Positions 7,705-17,244 of a DNA stretch of 64,000 bases are shown here, one piece after another; the stretch's first letter is position 1; every line of letters begins with the position of its first letter. This DNA comes from an uncultured Alistipes sp. (GTDB lineage: Bacteria > Bacteroidota > Bacteroidia > Bacteroidales > Rikenellaceae). Under the pieces are notes generated by a model. That model worked only from the letters and a program-made list of their open reading frames with translations, made no database searches and was not told the origin of the DNA. The DNA lies in the NCBI GenBank assembly GCA_947591475.1, contig CANQDE010000003.1, forward strand, positions 186,001 through 250,000, written 5' to 3'. Position numbers and translations under genes: made by a program.

Positions 7705-10650
7705 TCAGCGCACCTTCGCTTTGATCGGACAGAGCCTTACGGCACCGCTCAATCCGGCCGGTTCGACCGGCCATTTCGAGGTGTTGAGCAACCGGCCGTC
7801 GGTGGAGCTGACGATGTTGGCATCCTTGAAGATGCGCCATTCCACGCCGCGCCGGTCGAGATCGGCGATCAGATTGGCCGGAAGGTTCGTTACTTCGATT
7901 TCGATGCGGTTGTCGCCCGCCACGAGCCACTTCGTAACATCGAGTTCGAACGGTACCGACCACGCCGTGCCGGCTTCATGGCCATTGACCCGAACGCGGG
8001 CCGATTCATGCACTTCGCCCAATCGAAGTAGCCACGCATCGGCTGCACGAGGATTCGCTACGGTGAAGGTCGCCGTGTAACGACCTGTTCCGCAAAGCCG
8101 TACGAGGTCGGCGAGTGCACGTTCCGTCTCGGTCGAGCGTGCGTTGCGTTGCGCCGCAGCATCTTTTAAGGCCGTAGGTTCGTCGTCGTTGCGAAGCACT
8201 GCTTCGGAAGTCGCTTCGGGCAGCGGAACGAGCGTCGTCCACGAGTGGGGCTCGGCGATGGCGAAACGTCGGTCGACTGCCGGCAGCGATTGCGGGAAAT
8301 CCAATTGCCAACCGTGGCCCGAAACGGGGGTTCCGGTGGCTTCGTAGCAGACCCATTTCGGAAGCGAGGCGGCGGTCGTTTGCGAACCGCTCTCCAACAG
8401 CAGCGATTGTCCGGGTTGCAGTTGCAGCGCGACCTCCGTCGTACCGTGCGCCGTCTTGCGGGAATCGGCGATTCCCCGACGTCCGGTCAACGGGTCGGTT
8501 ACGATGATTCGGTCGGCTTCGATGCCCAATTCGACCGTGCCGTCGATCGCTTGGCCGTTCAGCAGGGCGATGAAATAACGGTAGCCGTCGTCCGTGCGGC
8601 GGCGGGTCAGCTGACATCCCGCCTTTTTGAGCGGTTCGTATCGGGCGCCTGCCGTCTCTGCCAGCTCGTTCAGATCGCTTCCCGTGATGATTCGGCCCGC
8701 TCCGTAGGGGTGGATTTCAATTTGGGCGAAATCGGCGGCGGGCAACCGACGGGCAAATTTCTGGAACGTGCGGCGGCGGGCTTTGAGCTTGCCGAATCCG
8801 GGAACATCTTCGGGATAACGTTCCGTAAAGACGACCGTTGCGCCGTCGTTCGCCAGCGCGAGCAGCTTTTCGAGCGTCCCGACCGGAATCAATCGGCAGT
8901 TCGGCAGGACGATCGCTTTGTAGCGAGTGCCGCCTTGGGTTACGATCGAACCGTTTTCGACCCGCGCACCGGCCAGATAGCAATCCGAAATGTAATCGGC
9001 CTCGTATCCGTTGCGAACGAGCGAGTTCATTGTCTGTTTCAGTTCGGGCATGGTCTGGCCCATCTTGTGGATGTCGAAGAGCAACAGGTTGCGGCCGCGT
9101 TGCGAGTCGCTGATGTCCTCCATCGGGATGTAGAGCAGCAGTTCGTTGTCGGGCCGACCCGCTTGCAGGAAAGATTGGCAGCGGCCGATGTATTCGAGCA
9201 TCGCACCGGCGTCGCGCCAGAGCGGAGCCGTGGGCGACAGGTTGATGGAGGCATAGAAGAGCCATCCGGGGAAGGTCGCATTATGGGGCGAGTAGGGGGC
9301 ACCGTGGAAATAGACGTGGTTCACGCCCGAGGCCAGAATCTGGTCGATTTCGGGTTTGCAGCTGGCTAATGAGGTGCGGAAATGTTCGGTGAGCCACGTC
9401 AGCGTCTCGCATGAAGTCAGCGGTTTGCCCGTGACGTGGGCCGCCGACGAGGCGAATTTCAGCACCGCCGGATCGGCGTCGCTGTGTTTGGCATCGGGGT
9501 CGTGGCGCAGGCCCGGGATGTTGAACTCCGTGCGGCCGAACGATTCGCATTCGGGGATGTCGACCGCCGCATAGAAATCGAAAATGTTCCCTGGCGAACC
9601 GTGCGCCTGGTTGCGGACGCGGCTGCCGTGCGAATGGGCCCAGTCCGCCCATACGGTCGTGAAGTTGCGCAGCAGCATGTCGGCCAGCGTCTGCCGATAG
9701 TCGCGGACGATGCGGGCCGAAAGGTCGTCGGCGCCCTCGGCGGCAAATTCGGGCAGATAGTCCTGCAGCCGGTAGCCGTGGTCGCGTTCGAACTCCGCGA
9801 GCAGCGTCTTGTCCCAGCTGGAGCCGTATACCTCGAACGAATCATTGAAGAAGGTGTCCGGCCATGGGGCGCCCGAGGCGGCGAAGGCTTCGTCGAAACG
9901 GGCCAGATAGTGCTCTACGGCATCGCGGTTGTAGTGGTTCAGCACATAGCCCACGCCGCCCGGCGCGGCGCGTTTCACCATCTGGAACGTGCGCCCCGCA
10001 TAGAGCGCATAGAGCGTCCATTCACCGGCGGGAGCCTGCCAGTCGAGCAGGCCGTCGGCATTCACCCGTGCGGTCAGATCCAGCCGTTTGCCTTTGTCGC
10101 TGACGGCTTGCAATGCTTCGAGCGTCGCCACCTTTTGTTGTTTCGCATCGGTCGGGCGCAGGGGTTCGGTCAGCCGTTCGCCGCCCCGCAGCGTCTGTTT
10201 TTCGAGGATGTATTTCTGTGCGCTTTCGTCCGTCGAGACCCACGGCCCGCCGAAGGGCCAGCCCGTGCAGTTGCTCATGTCGACTTGAATGCCTAATTCC
10301 GCACCCCGTTCGACCGTATAGCGATAGGCGTCCATCCAGGCGGGCGAAAGGTACTCCAAGTCGTTGGCTTCGTTTCCTTTGACGCCGTAGATCGGGGTGA
10401 TTTCGACCCCGCCGATGCCCTCGCGGGCGAACTCCGAGAGGTTGTAATCCAATCCTTCGCGGTCGACAGCGCTGCCCAACCACCACCAACGGACATAGGG
10501 TTTGTGTTCGGGACGCGGCCCGCGGGCTTCCGGCTGCCGGTCGGCCGGTTGCGCGGCTTCCGGACGCGCAGCCGCTCCGGCCGCACCGGTCGAAAGGAGG
10601 GTCGCCGCAGTTGCGAACGAAAGCAAGATGTGTTTGAAATCCAGATTCAT
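7705..10650 (-). CDS. Secreted alpha-L-rhamnosidase, GH106
   Basis: A 981-residue protein with a signal peptide ending near ALA-type residues (TGAAGAAA) and an N-terminal RPYVRWWWLGS-like segment (here PYVRWWWLGSAVDREGLDYN) followed by GIGGVEITPIYG, the hallmark start of GH106 rhamnosidases. VDMSNCTGWPFGGPW, FNDSFEVYGSSWD and the C-terminal beta-domain LRLGEVHESARVRVNGHEAG also fit the family. It releases rhamnose from the RG-I backbone or rhamnosides. The 5-nt gap to the upstream DUF4450-like gene supports one transcript. A 100-nt gap follows before GH105. Confidence 0.92.
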   Translation of the reverse strand: MNLDFKHILLSFATAATLLSTGAAGAAARPEAAQPADRQPEARGPRPEHKPYVRWWWLGSAVDREGLDYNLSEFAREGIGGVEITPIYGVKGNEANDLEYLSPAWMDAYRYTVERGAELGIQVDMSNCTGWPFGGPWVSTDESAQKYILEKQTLRGGERLTEPLRPTDAKQQKVATLEALQAVSDKGKRLDLTARVNADGLLDWQAPAGEWTLYALYAGRTFQMVKRAAPGGVGYVLNHYNRDAVEHYLARFDEAFAASGAPWPDTFFNDSFEVYGSSWDKTLLAEFERDHGYRLQDYLPEFAAEGADDLSARIVRDYRQTLADMLLRNFTTVWADWAHSHGSRVRNQAHGSPGNIFDFYAAVDIPECESFGRTEFNIPGLRHDPDAKHSDADPAVLKFASSAAHVTGKPLTSCETLTWLTEHFRTSLASCKPEIDQILASGVNHVYFHGAPYSPHNATFPGWLFYASINLSPTAPLWRDAGAMLEYIGRCQSFLQAGRPDNELLLYIPMEDISDSQRGRNLLLFDIHKMGQTMPELKQTMNSLVRNGYEADYISDCYLAGARVENGSIVTQGGTRYKAIVLPNCRLIPVGTLEKLLALANDGATVVFTERYPEDVPGFGKLKARRRTFQKFARRLPAADFAQIEIHPYGAGRIITGSDLNELAETAGARYEPLKKAGCQLTRRRTDDGYRYFIALLNGQAIDGTVELGIEADRIIVTDPLTGRRGIADSRKTAHGTTEVALQLQPGQSLLLESGSQTTAASLPKWVCYEATGTPVSGHGWQLDFPQSLPAVDRRFAIAEPHSWTTLVPLPEATSEAVLRNDDEPTALKDAAAQRNARSTETERALADLVRLCGTGRYTATFTVANPRAADAWLLRLGEVHESARVRVNGHEAGTAWSVPFELDVTKWLVAGDNRIEIEVTNLPANLIADLDRRGVEWRIFKDANIVSSTDGRLLNTSKWPVEPAGLSGAVRLCPIKAKVR

Positions 10651-10655
10651 AGGTC

Positions 10656-13600
10656 TTATTTTCTTTGGAGGGTTACGGCCATCAGACCGATCACCACGTC
10701 GTTCGATAAAGTTTCCAGTTCCAGTCGGTCGAGTTCGCGGGTCGGGTCGAGCGGAATGTCCAGCAGGATGCCGGCCCCGCCGTCGATCAGTCGGCCGTAA
10801 ACGCCTTCGATGCCCAATTCATCACCCAACCGGCGGCTGATGCGCCCTGTGCCGAAGTGGATGCGATAGGGCGGTACGCTGCCCGCAATCGGTCGGAACG
10901 CTCCCCTGTCATAATAGATGTCTTGTTCGATGGGTACCCACGTCGTCGGATTGACCAATTCGACCGCTTGTTCTGTGCCGTCCTTGTAGCGGATGCGGAC
11001 GACCCCGTTCGCCATGTTGTATTGCATGTGGTTCGTCGAGCCCGCCATCATCAGATAGGCGTGCGTTGCTCGGCCGTACAGCGGCACCGAAGCCGTGTCC
11101 GGATAGTTGTCCCACAGCGAAGTGTAGCAGATGTTCGCTCCCGTCTGCGGCGTACGGAACGCGATGCCGAGCGAAGTGTGTAGCAGGCCGTCTGCACCGA
11201 CGAGAGCCCGCAAGCCGCTGTCGTCGATTTCGGCCGTCTGCGTCGGATGGCACCATTCGCCGATCCCTTGCGACGGCAGTTGCAAGGTCGTGTAGGGCGG
11301 TCGGGGCGAGAGGTAGCGGTTCTTGAAAATATCGCTGACCGAGGCGTTGTATTCCATTGGGATCGGCTCGCATCGCTCGGGAATGATCGCGTCGAATCCG
11401 CCCGCCGGCGCCGTCGTTTCGGATCGGGATGTACTTTCGAGTCGCGGGAGTTCTTCGGGACGCCACCAGCGCAGCGAACCGGCTGCGACTTCGTGGAAGC
11501 AGGTAGGGCCTACGCATTTTTCGGCTCCCGTGGGACGGATTTTCGGAAAGTTGCCCCATACGATCTCCACTGTCGCCTGACGGTCGGTGCCCGCCTCGAT
11601 GGCGATGACGGCAGCTCCGATGGATGGCTCGATTGCGCTCCAGTGGGTCGTTTTCCCATTGACCGTTACGCGGTCGACCTTGCCGCGAGCGGCGACTTCC
11701 AACCGAACGGCGAGCGGTTCGGTAAAACGTTGTTCGATGCGATAGGTGTCGCGGTTCCCGTTTCGACGGAACGTGTAGGCGATGTCCTGCATCGAAATTT
11801 CGGCTTCGTTCCATGCTGCGGGGAACCCCGGGTGCAGCGTGATTCGTCCGTGAAGGGCATCGGGCCGGATGCCGTACAGCCCTTCGACCATCGCGCGGCT
11901 CCAGACGCCGATCGGATCGCCGAAGTCGCGGTAACATTCGCCGCGGGCCGCATCGTAATAGCTGATCTGGCCGAAGTTGAGCGGCGAAGCGCCCATGTAC
12001 ATGTTGTCCAGTGCCGTGCTTTTCATCAACCGGAACGCCTCTTCCGGACGGCCCGCCTGCCAGTAGGCCAGCGCCGTGTGCATCACTTCGGCGATGGCCA
12101 CGTTGTTGATGCTCCACGAATATGGTTTCCAATCGGACGTGGAGATTATGGCATAATCCCCCTCTATTCCCTCCGCCGTAACGGGGATATGCGGGATTTC
12201 GGTATCGACGTAACGGGTCGCCGCATAGGCTTGGAACGGGTCGGCCGTCTCCGAGTCGATGGCGTGATAAATCGTCCAGACGGCCGCATCGGGATGGAGG
12301 CGTTTGTGGCCCATGAAATCGCGGTATTCGGCCCAATGGCCGCGATCGTTCATCCACAGCACGGTGTTCATTGCCGCAAGAATGGCTTCGGCCTCTTCGC
12401 GATAGGGGGTCGGGTCGCGGCCGATCAGCTCGGCAATCCGCGCCGCTTGGCGGTTGGCATAGTAATTATAGGCCGACGAATGGGTTACGGCACCGGCCGT
12501 ATAGTAGAGCGCATCGCTGGCCCAGATGCAGCAATAGGCATCGTAGAGATGATCGCCGTCGGGGTCGTAGTTGCGTTTTTCCCACGCCAAATGCCGCTCG
12601 ATGACCGGAAATATCCGGCGGGCGTACTCCTTGTCGCCCGTCCATGCGAGGTGGCGCAACAGTTCGTCGATGTAGCACAGATTCATGTCGTAGTGCGACA
12701 TTTCATCCTTCTTGCCCGGGCGGCGGGTGATGTAGCCGTTGCTATACATCGGCGTGCCCCACCGTTTTTCGGCCCGTGCCAAACGGAGCGTCGTGTCCTG
12801 CCGCGGATGGGGTAGAACGGGCGGCACGTCCGTAATTTGATTGGCCGCATAGGTGTCGAAATGTTTGCGGGCACGGTCGTGCCAGCCCAACGCATCGCCC
12901 ACGTAAGCGCCGCGCCATCCGCTGTAAGGCGTGCGCCAGCCTATGGCGCCGTGCAGCCATGCCTCGCCGCTCCAAATGCCGTCGGCGGCCAGCGCAAGGG
13001 CCTCGCCGATCGGGGTGATGTAGGGGTCGGGCGTGCGGATGTAGAGCGCTTGCGCAAGGTCGGCGCGTTGGGCTTCGGCTTCGGCGAAACGATCGGCCAA
13101 AGCTTGTTGGGTCGTGCAGTCGGCCTGCGTCGCATCGGGATAGATGGCTAAATAACGCACCTCTTTCGGGACGAGCGTGAACGTGGCTTGCAGCGATGGA
13201 TATTCGGTGAGCTTAATCCGGTCGGTGGGAAGCGTCAGATGAAGCAGCGCCCGCTGTTTGACGCCGTATTCCACCGTAACGCGATGGCCGTCGACGCGGT
13301 AGCGATTCCCTTTGCAGTATTCGGGCTTGAAATCGAAGCAGTCGGGTTTATCCACCCCGAGGTCGCCTTCGCGATAGAACTTTTTATCGGCCACGCCGCC
13401 GAAAGCGAGGTCGATTCGCTCCGGACGGGTGCCCGTGTTTTCGATCCGCCACAGCGCCGCATCTTCCGACCGCAGGACTTGCGCTTCGATTGTCAGCCGG
13501 TCGTCTAACCGATAGTGCATCCGCCCCGCTTCGTAGCGGGCCGTGCAGTGGTCGTAGTCGATGCCGAATTGCAGGTTGCCACCCATGCGGGGCAGGTAGA

Positions 13601-13871
13601 GGCCGAACTCGGGCCGGTCGCTGCACTCCATGCGGAAGCCTGTGTGGGCGCCGTAAAGGGCCCGATTGAACCGTCGCGTGCCGTCGGTGATCTCGACGCC
13701 GTTTCCGGCGGGACGGTACCGCAGCGTACGCGGCGCATCGGACGGCAGGTTCCATGAATAGTCTTCGTTGACAGCGGTCGGTTTCACGCTTTGGGCCAGC
13801 GCGACGGTCGGGGACAGCTCACCGGAGCCGCCGGCCGTCAATAAGACGAGTGATAGCAGAATACGTTTCAT
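10656..13871 (-). CDS. Large secreted six-hairpin glycosidase-like protein (DUF4450-like)
   Basis: A 1071-residue protein with a signal peptide (MKRILLSLVLLTAGG...). The N-terminal third is beta-rich (FRMECSDRPEFGLYLPRMGG). The middle (about 270-760) has helical-barrel features: GWRTPYSGWRGAYVGDALGW, a stretch DPDGDHLYDAYCCIWASDALYY and YNYYANRQAARIAELIG. The last 250 residues add another beta region. I place it with the Bacteroidota DUF4450 group from memory; no catalytic residues are assigned. Its place between a six-hairpin lipoprotein and GH106 suggests a glycosidase or lyase acting on an RG-I-derived oligosaccharide. Gaps are 12 nt upstream and 5 nt downstream. Confidence 0.72.
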   Translation of the reverse strand: MKRILLSLVLLTAGGSGELSPTVALAQSVKPTAVNEDYSWNLPSDAPRTLRYRPAGNGVEITDGTRRFNRALYGAHTGFRMECSDRPEFGLYLPRMGGNLQFGIDYDHCTARYEAGRMHYRLDDRLTIEAQVLRSEDAALWRIENTGTRPERIDLAFGGVADKKFYREGDLGVDKPDCFDFKPEYCKGNRYRVDGHRVTVEYGVKQRALLHLTLPTDRIKLTEYPSLQATFTLVPKEVRYLAIYPDATQADCTTQQALADRFAEAEAQRADLAQALYIRTPDPYITPIGEALALAADGIWSGEAWLHGAIGWRTPYSGWRGAYVGDALGWHDRARKHFDTYAANQITDVPPVLPHPRQDTTLRLARAEKRWGTPMYSNGYITRRPGKKDEMSHYDMNLCYIDELLRHLAWTGDKEYARRIFPVIERHLAWEKRNYDPDGDHLYDAYCCIWASDALYYTAGAVTHSSAYNYYANRQAARIAELIGRDPTPYREEAEAILAAMNTVLWMNDRGHWAEYRDFMGHKRLHPDAAVWTIYHAIDSETADPFQAYAATRYVDTEIPHIPVTAEGIEGDYAIISTSDWKPYSWSINNVAIAEVMHTALAYWQAGRPEEAFRLMKSTALDNMYMGASPLNFGQISYYDAARGECYRDFGDPIGVWSRAMVEGLYGIRPDALHGRITLHPGFPAAWNEAEISMQDIAYTFRRNGNRDTYRIEQRFTEPLAVRLEVAARGKVDRVTVNGKTTHWSAIEPSIGAAVIAIEAGTDRQATVEIVWGNFPKIRPTGAEKCVGPTCFHEVAAGSLRWWRPEELPRLESTSRSETTAPAGGFDAIIPERCEPIPMEYNASVSDIFKNRYLSPRPPYTTLQLPSQGIGEWCHPTQTAEIDDSGLRALVGADGLLHTSLGIAFRTPQTGANICYTSLWDNYPDTASVPLYGRATHAYLMMAGSTNHMQYNMANGVVRIRYKDGTEQAVELVNPTTWVPIEQDIYYDRGAFRPIAGSVPPYRIHFGTGRISRRLGDELGIEGVYGRLIDGGAGILLDIPLDPTRELDRLELETLSNDVVIGLMAVTLQRK

Positions 13872-13883
13872 GGTTCGGACGGT

Positions 13884-15980
13884 TTAAGGCAGGGGTCGGA
13901 GACCTTCCCAGCGTACGTTCCACGTGCCGTCTTTCGGGAAGCCCGGATTTTCGGTCTCGCAGCCGTCCCAGCCGGCGCACATCAGCGCCACGGTGGTCAG
14001 CAAACCGCCGTTCCCGGGAAGATAGCAGCGCAGCCGCGCATCTTGGTAGTTGTGCCCGTTGACCAAATAGGTGTTCGTGCGTTTGTCCATCATTAGCGCA
14101 TCGACAGCCTTTTCGGGCTCGCCCATGCGGACGGCGTTCATGGCGGTCATCGGATAATCCCAGCCCCATGTCTTGTCCCAGTTCCAGTTGTCGTATATCC
14201 AATCGAATGTGTCGTGCATGATCGGCGCCTCTACGAACGGCGACGCAGGCAAAATGCCTACGGCCCCCAGTACGGCCATGTGGTCGGAGGTGAACCGAAT
14301 CTCCTGATAGGTATTTTCGGCGGTTTCGGCTGCAAGATAGAGCCCGTCTTTGGCGGCCAGCGGCGACAGTTTGGCGATAATCGTGTCCCATTGGGGATTG
14401 CGGGGCTTGCCCATCCGTTCGCGCCATTGCTGTGCTACGGAGAGCCCGAAATGCCAGTAGGCGAGCTCGAAAGGCGGATTGACCGTTTCGGCTGGCCGTA
14501 GGGTCTCTTGGGCCGGAATGATGCCTTTGAGCGTATAGCGGTCGTTCGCCTCGTCGTAGGTTGCGAACGAAGCCATGAAATTCGCCGACTCTTCTACGAG
14601 TTCATGGTATTTTAATAAAAAGTCGGCGGAAGGATCGGCACGATAGACCAATTCGGCCAAATAAATCAAATGCGGTTGTTGCCAAATAAGGAACGACCCG
14701 ATGTCCGACGGCGCCTCGATGCCCGACGGGTCGGTCATCTTCATCCAGCGGAGGCCGTCGAATCCCTGCCGCGCGGCGATTTCGCGGGCGACGGGTGCGG
14801 CCGTGGCATACCATTCGAGTGCACGGGCGAGCAGCTTTTCGCGTCCCCAGAGGGCGAACTGTGCTTCGTGCCACCAGATCATCTCCAAATGGAACTTTCC
14901 GAACCACGAATTGTAGGTCAATCCCGTCTCCTGGGGCGGGTAGTTTCCGGCGCATTGGATGCCGAGCAGGTATTGCGACAGGACGACGCGCCGTTCCAGT
15001 TCACGGGCTCGCGGGTCGGTGCAGCCGCTGAAATCGACGGCCGCACCCGCTGTCCAGTAGTTTTGCCAGTAGGCGTTGGCTGCGGCGAGCGTGGCATCGA
15101 AAGAGGGTCGGGGGGCCGCAGGGGCTTCGGCGTAGAAGCCCGCTTCGAAGGTGTAGCGGTCGGCCGTCGGCGTCAGCACGAAACGGTTGCGGTCGGTTTG
15201 TGCGAGCGTGGCGCCCGTAAAGTCGAGCGAGACGTAGTAGGTCGTAGCATCCAATGTGCGGCGGATCAGCGCATGGCCGTCGCTTTGCTCGACGATTTCC
15301 GAACGATGGGCATGGTCATTCGCCCAGTCGCAGGCATCGTCGCTGTGTTGGCCCGTCGGATAGGGGAAACGGAGGACGATGGGTAGGGCCGCAGCCGTGC
15401 GGATGTCGGCGGCTACGATGTCCTGCGTCGGGTGGCATACGGTCGTTACGGCGACCTCCTCGCCGTTGACCGTAAAGCGCGAATTGATTTGCCCGTTCCA
15501 CAGATCGAGTTTCTGCCGGATGTCGTCGATTGCTTCCGGTGCAAGCCCGTCGAACCCGATACAGCCGAGGTGGAGCCGATGCGGATTGGCACGATACCAG
15601 TCTGCTGCTTCGTGTTGGCGTCCGGCTTCGTCGAATTGCACGGAGTAAGGTTCTGTGCGGCCGCGTCCGAAGTCGTAATCGCGCAGCGTTTCGGCGTGGG
15701 TATATTTGGCGGGGTTGGGAAAACTGTGCCACCCCCATTGGCTTTGCGTGCCGAGGGGTACGCCGTTCCGGTAATGTTCCGGAAAGGTTTGCAGACCGGT
15801 TGCATCGACCGTGAAGGCGAATCCGCCGTTCCCCACCGAGAGCGAGGCGAGCGAATCGACCCGTTCGACGATCGGATTGTTTCGGCTCACGAGCGCTCGG
15901 CGGTCGATCGGGACGGGCGGCTGCGTGCAGGCGGAGAGGCAAAACGCCGTCGCACAGACGATAAGGAACCGTTTATTCAT
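13884..15980 (-). CDS. Six-hairpin glycosidase-like lipoprotein (GH65-like fold)
   Basis: A 698-residue protein with a lipobox leader (FCLSACTQ), so probably anchored to a membrane. After a beta-sandwich N-terminus (SVGNGGFAFTVDATGLQTF), the helical barrel contains YPPQETGLTYNSWFGKFHLEMIWWHEAQF and WDYPMTAMNAVRMGEPEKAVDALM, the pattern of (alpha/alpha)6 enzymes related to GH65/GH95-type proteins. Conserved E, H and D residues in the GKFHLEMIWWHE stretch are candidate active-site residues. It is the first gene after the candidate promoter at 16023-16030 and likely leads the five-gene RG-I enzyme operon. Substrate unknown. Confidence 0.75.
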   Translation of the reverse strand: MNKRFLIVCATAFCLSACTQPPVPIDRRALVSRNNPIVERVDSLASLSVGNGGFAFTVDATGLQTFPEHYRNGVPLGTQSQWGWHSFPNPAKYTHAETLRDYDFGRGRTEPYSVQFDEAGRQHEAADWYRANPHRLHLGCIGFDGLAPEAIDDIRQKLDLWNGQINSRFTVNGEEVAVTTVCHPTQDIVAADIRTAAALPIVLRFPYPTGQHSDDACDWANDHAHRSEIVEQSDGHALIRRTLDATTYYVSLDFTGATLAQTDRNRFVLTPTADRYTFEAGFYAEAPAAPRPSFDATLAAANAYWQNYWTAGAAVDFSGCTDPRARELERRVVLSQYLLGIQCAGNYPPQETGLTYNSWFGKFHLEMIWWHEAQFALWGREKLLARALEWYATAAPVAREIAARQGFDGLRWMKMTDPSGIEAPSDIGSFLIWQQPHLIYLAELVYRADPSADFLLKYHELVEESANFMASFATYDEANDRYTLKGIIPAQETLRPAETVNPPFELAYWHFGLSVAQQWRERMGKPRNPQWDTIIAKLSPLAAKDGLYLAAETAENTYQEIRFTSDHMAVLGAVGILPASPFVEAPIMHDTFDWIYDNWNWDKTWGWDYPMTAMNAVRMGEPEKAVDALMMDKRTNTYLVNGHNYQDARLRCYLPGNGGLLTTVALMCAGWDGCETENPGFPKDGTWNVRWEGLRPLP

Positions 15981-16022
15981 ATCGCGGGTGTAGTTGGTTT
16001 TTCGGTCGGTCGTATCGAAATG

Positions 16023-16030
16023 TAAATATA
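16023..16030 (-). promoter_or_regulatory. Candidate -7 box of the five-gene enzyme operon
   Basis: The minus strand reads TATATTTA, one base off TAnnTTTG, 43 nt before the start of the six-hairpin lipoprotein gene. No clear TTTG lies upstream, as expected for a promoter that needs an activator. The AraC-type regulator gene ends 58 nt upstream. Confidence 0.45.
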
Positions 16031-16088
16031 GGATTTTTTTCGGAGAATACCGCCGTTTCGCCGGAAAAAATCGCAGGCAGCGGGCCGG

Positions 16089-17021
16089 TCAGGCATGCGG
16101 TTCGGCCGGCTGCTCGCGCCCGTAATTGCGGTAGGCCGAGGGGGTGGAGCCCGTGTGTTTTTTGAAGATCGTGAAGAAATGTTCCGTTGACTTGTAGCCT
16201 AACGAATAGGCGATCTCCTTGATGGAAAGCTGCGTTTCGGCGAGCATGCGTTCGGCGCGTCGCAATTTGAGCCGTTGGAAGTAGTTTGCCGGAGCGTGCC
16301 CCGTGTAATCCTTGAACGTTTTGCGGAACCACGAGTAACTCAGATTCAGTTCTGCGGCCAACTCTTGCAGGTCGAGGTCTTCGACAACCTTCTTCTCCAT
16401 GATGATTTTCGCCCGTTCGATCGCCTGCTCCAACCGGTTCGCCGCTGGATGGTCGCTTCGGTTCCGTATCGCATAGTTCAGCAGTCCGAGCATGTGGCAG
16501 ACGATGCCCGTGAGCAGGGGTTGCGGTGCGATTTTCTTGTCCGAAGCGATTTCGAAAGCCCGTTCGTAAAGCCGGGTCAGTTCGTTGTTCGGCCCGATCG
16601 TCCACAGTTGGCACCCCTTGTCGAGCTCCAATAGTTGCAGCATCCGGTCGAACGTGCGTCCTTCGAATCCGATGTAATACTCGATCCAACCCGTCGCATC
16701 TGCCGGTCGGTAGGAGTGCAACTCGCCCGGGCGCAGCAGAATGACGGTACCCGGGTCGACGTCGACGGGTTGCGTATGCGCGGAGCGGAACCGGCCTTTG
16801 CCCTGCGTGATGTAGAGCAGTTGCCATTCGTGCAGGACGCGGCCTTTCGCCGGATCGAAGAAGTAGTCGGCCGGATGCACTTTGAGCGGATATTCGCTGT
16901 GCGGCGCGATGCGCTGCGACCCGATGGCATTGACCACGGTGTTGAATTTCAGGTCGTTTTCGCCGGCTATCAGGTATTTGAACACGGCGGTCGATGGACT
17001 GGGGATCGTTTCTTCGGTCAT
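16089..17021 (-). CDS. AraC/XylS-family transcriptional activator (RhaR-like)
   Basis: The ATG at 17021 gives 310 residues; extending upstream needs a TTG codon inside a candidate -7 box, so I prefer the ATG. The N-terminal half is a cupin-type sensor (DYFFDPAKGRVLHEWQLLY, PGTVILLRPGELHSY). The C-terminal about 100 residues hold two HTH motifs: LDLQELAAELNLSYSWFRKTFK and SIKEIAYSLGYKSTEHFFTIFKK. It lies between the rha operon and the enzyme operon on the same strand. In Bacteroides thetaiotaomicron an AraC-family RhaR next to rhaKIPAO activates rhamnose use, so the same role over both blocks is a reasonable inference. Confidence 0.88.
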   Translation of the reverse strand: MTEETIPSPSTAVFKYLIAGENDLKFNTVVNAIGSQRIAPHSEYPLKVHPADYFFDPAKGRVLHEWQLLYITQGKGRFRSAHTQPVDVDPGTVILLRPGELHSYRPADATGWIEYYIGFEGRTFDRMLQLLELDKGCQLWTIGPNNELTRLYERAFEIASDKKIAPQPLLTGIVCHMLGLLNYAIRNRSDHPAANRLEQAIERAKIIMEKKVVEDLDLQELAAELNLSYSWFRKTFKDYTGHAPANYFQRLKLRRAERMLAETQLSIKEIAYSLGYKSTEHFFTIFKKHTGSTPSAYRNYGREQPAEPHA

Positions 17022-17033
17022 CTCTGGTTCGTA

Positions 17034-17041
17034 CAAAGTTT
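17034..17041 (-). promoter_or_regulatory. Weak candidate -7 box of the AraC-type gene
   Basis: The minus strand reads AAACTTTG, one base off TAnnTTTG. It would place the transcription start only about 8 nt before the ATG at 17021. No convincing TTTG element upstream. Confidence 0.35.
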
Positions 17042-17151
17042 CACCCCGCCGCGGAGAACCGCAGCAGGGGTGAGGGGTTTTTAAGCGTAATTAGCTCCTG
17101 TTATGTATCGACGGTTTGTTACCTCCGTTTGTTGGTCCGCCTCTGGTCGCT

Positions 17152-17213
17152 CGCCGCCTCCGGCGTCGTACACAGTTTGGGCCTACCTCCCCGCCTTGAC
17201 GGGAACGTCGGTT
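17152..17213. repeat. Interspersed GC-rich repeat R2, copy A
   Basis: In the 223-nt gap between rhaD and the AraC-type gene, a small hairpin (GCCGCCTCCGGCG) is followed by a CAGTTT stretch and CCCGCCTTGACGGG, then TCGGTTGG. The same order of elements recurs at 26569-26640 (copy B) at lower but clear identity. A separate imperfect hairpin sits at 17042-17072. No gene seen. Confidence 0.5.
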
Positions 17214-17244
17214 GGAACTCCGATCGGTCGATACGCCGCGTGGG

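Noticed and set aside
17042..17072. GC-rich imperfect hairpin followed by GGGGTTTTT on the plus strand
   Set aside because: It looks like a plus-strand terminator, but no plus-strand gene lies upstream and there is no T-run on the minus strand. Left unassigned.
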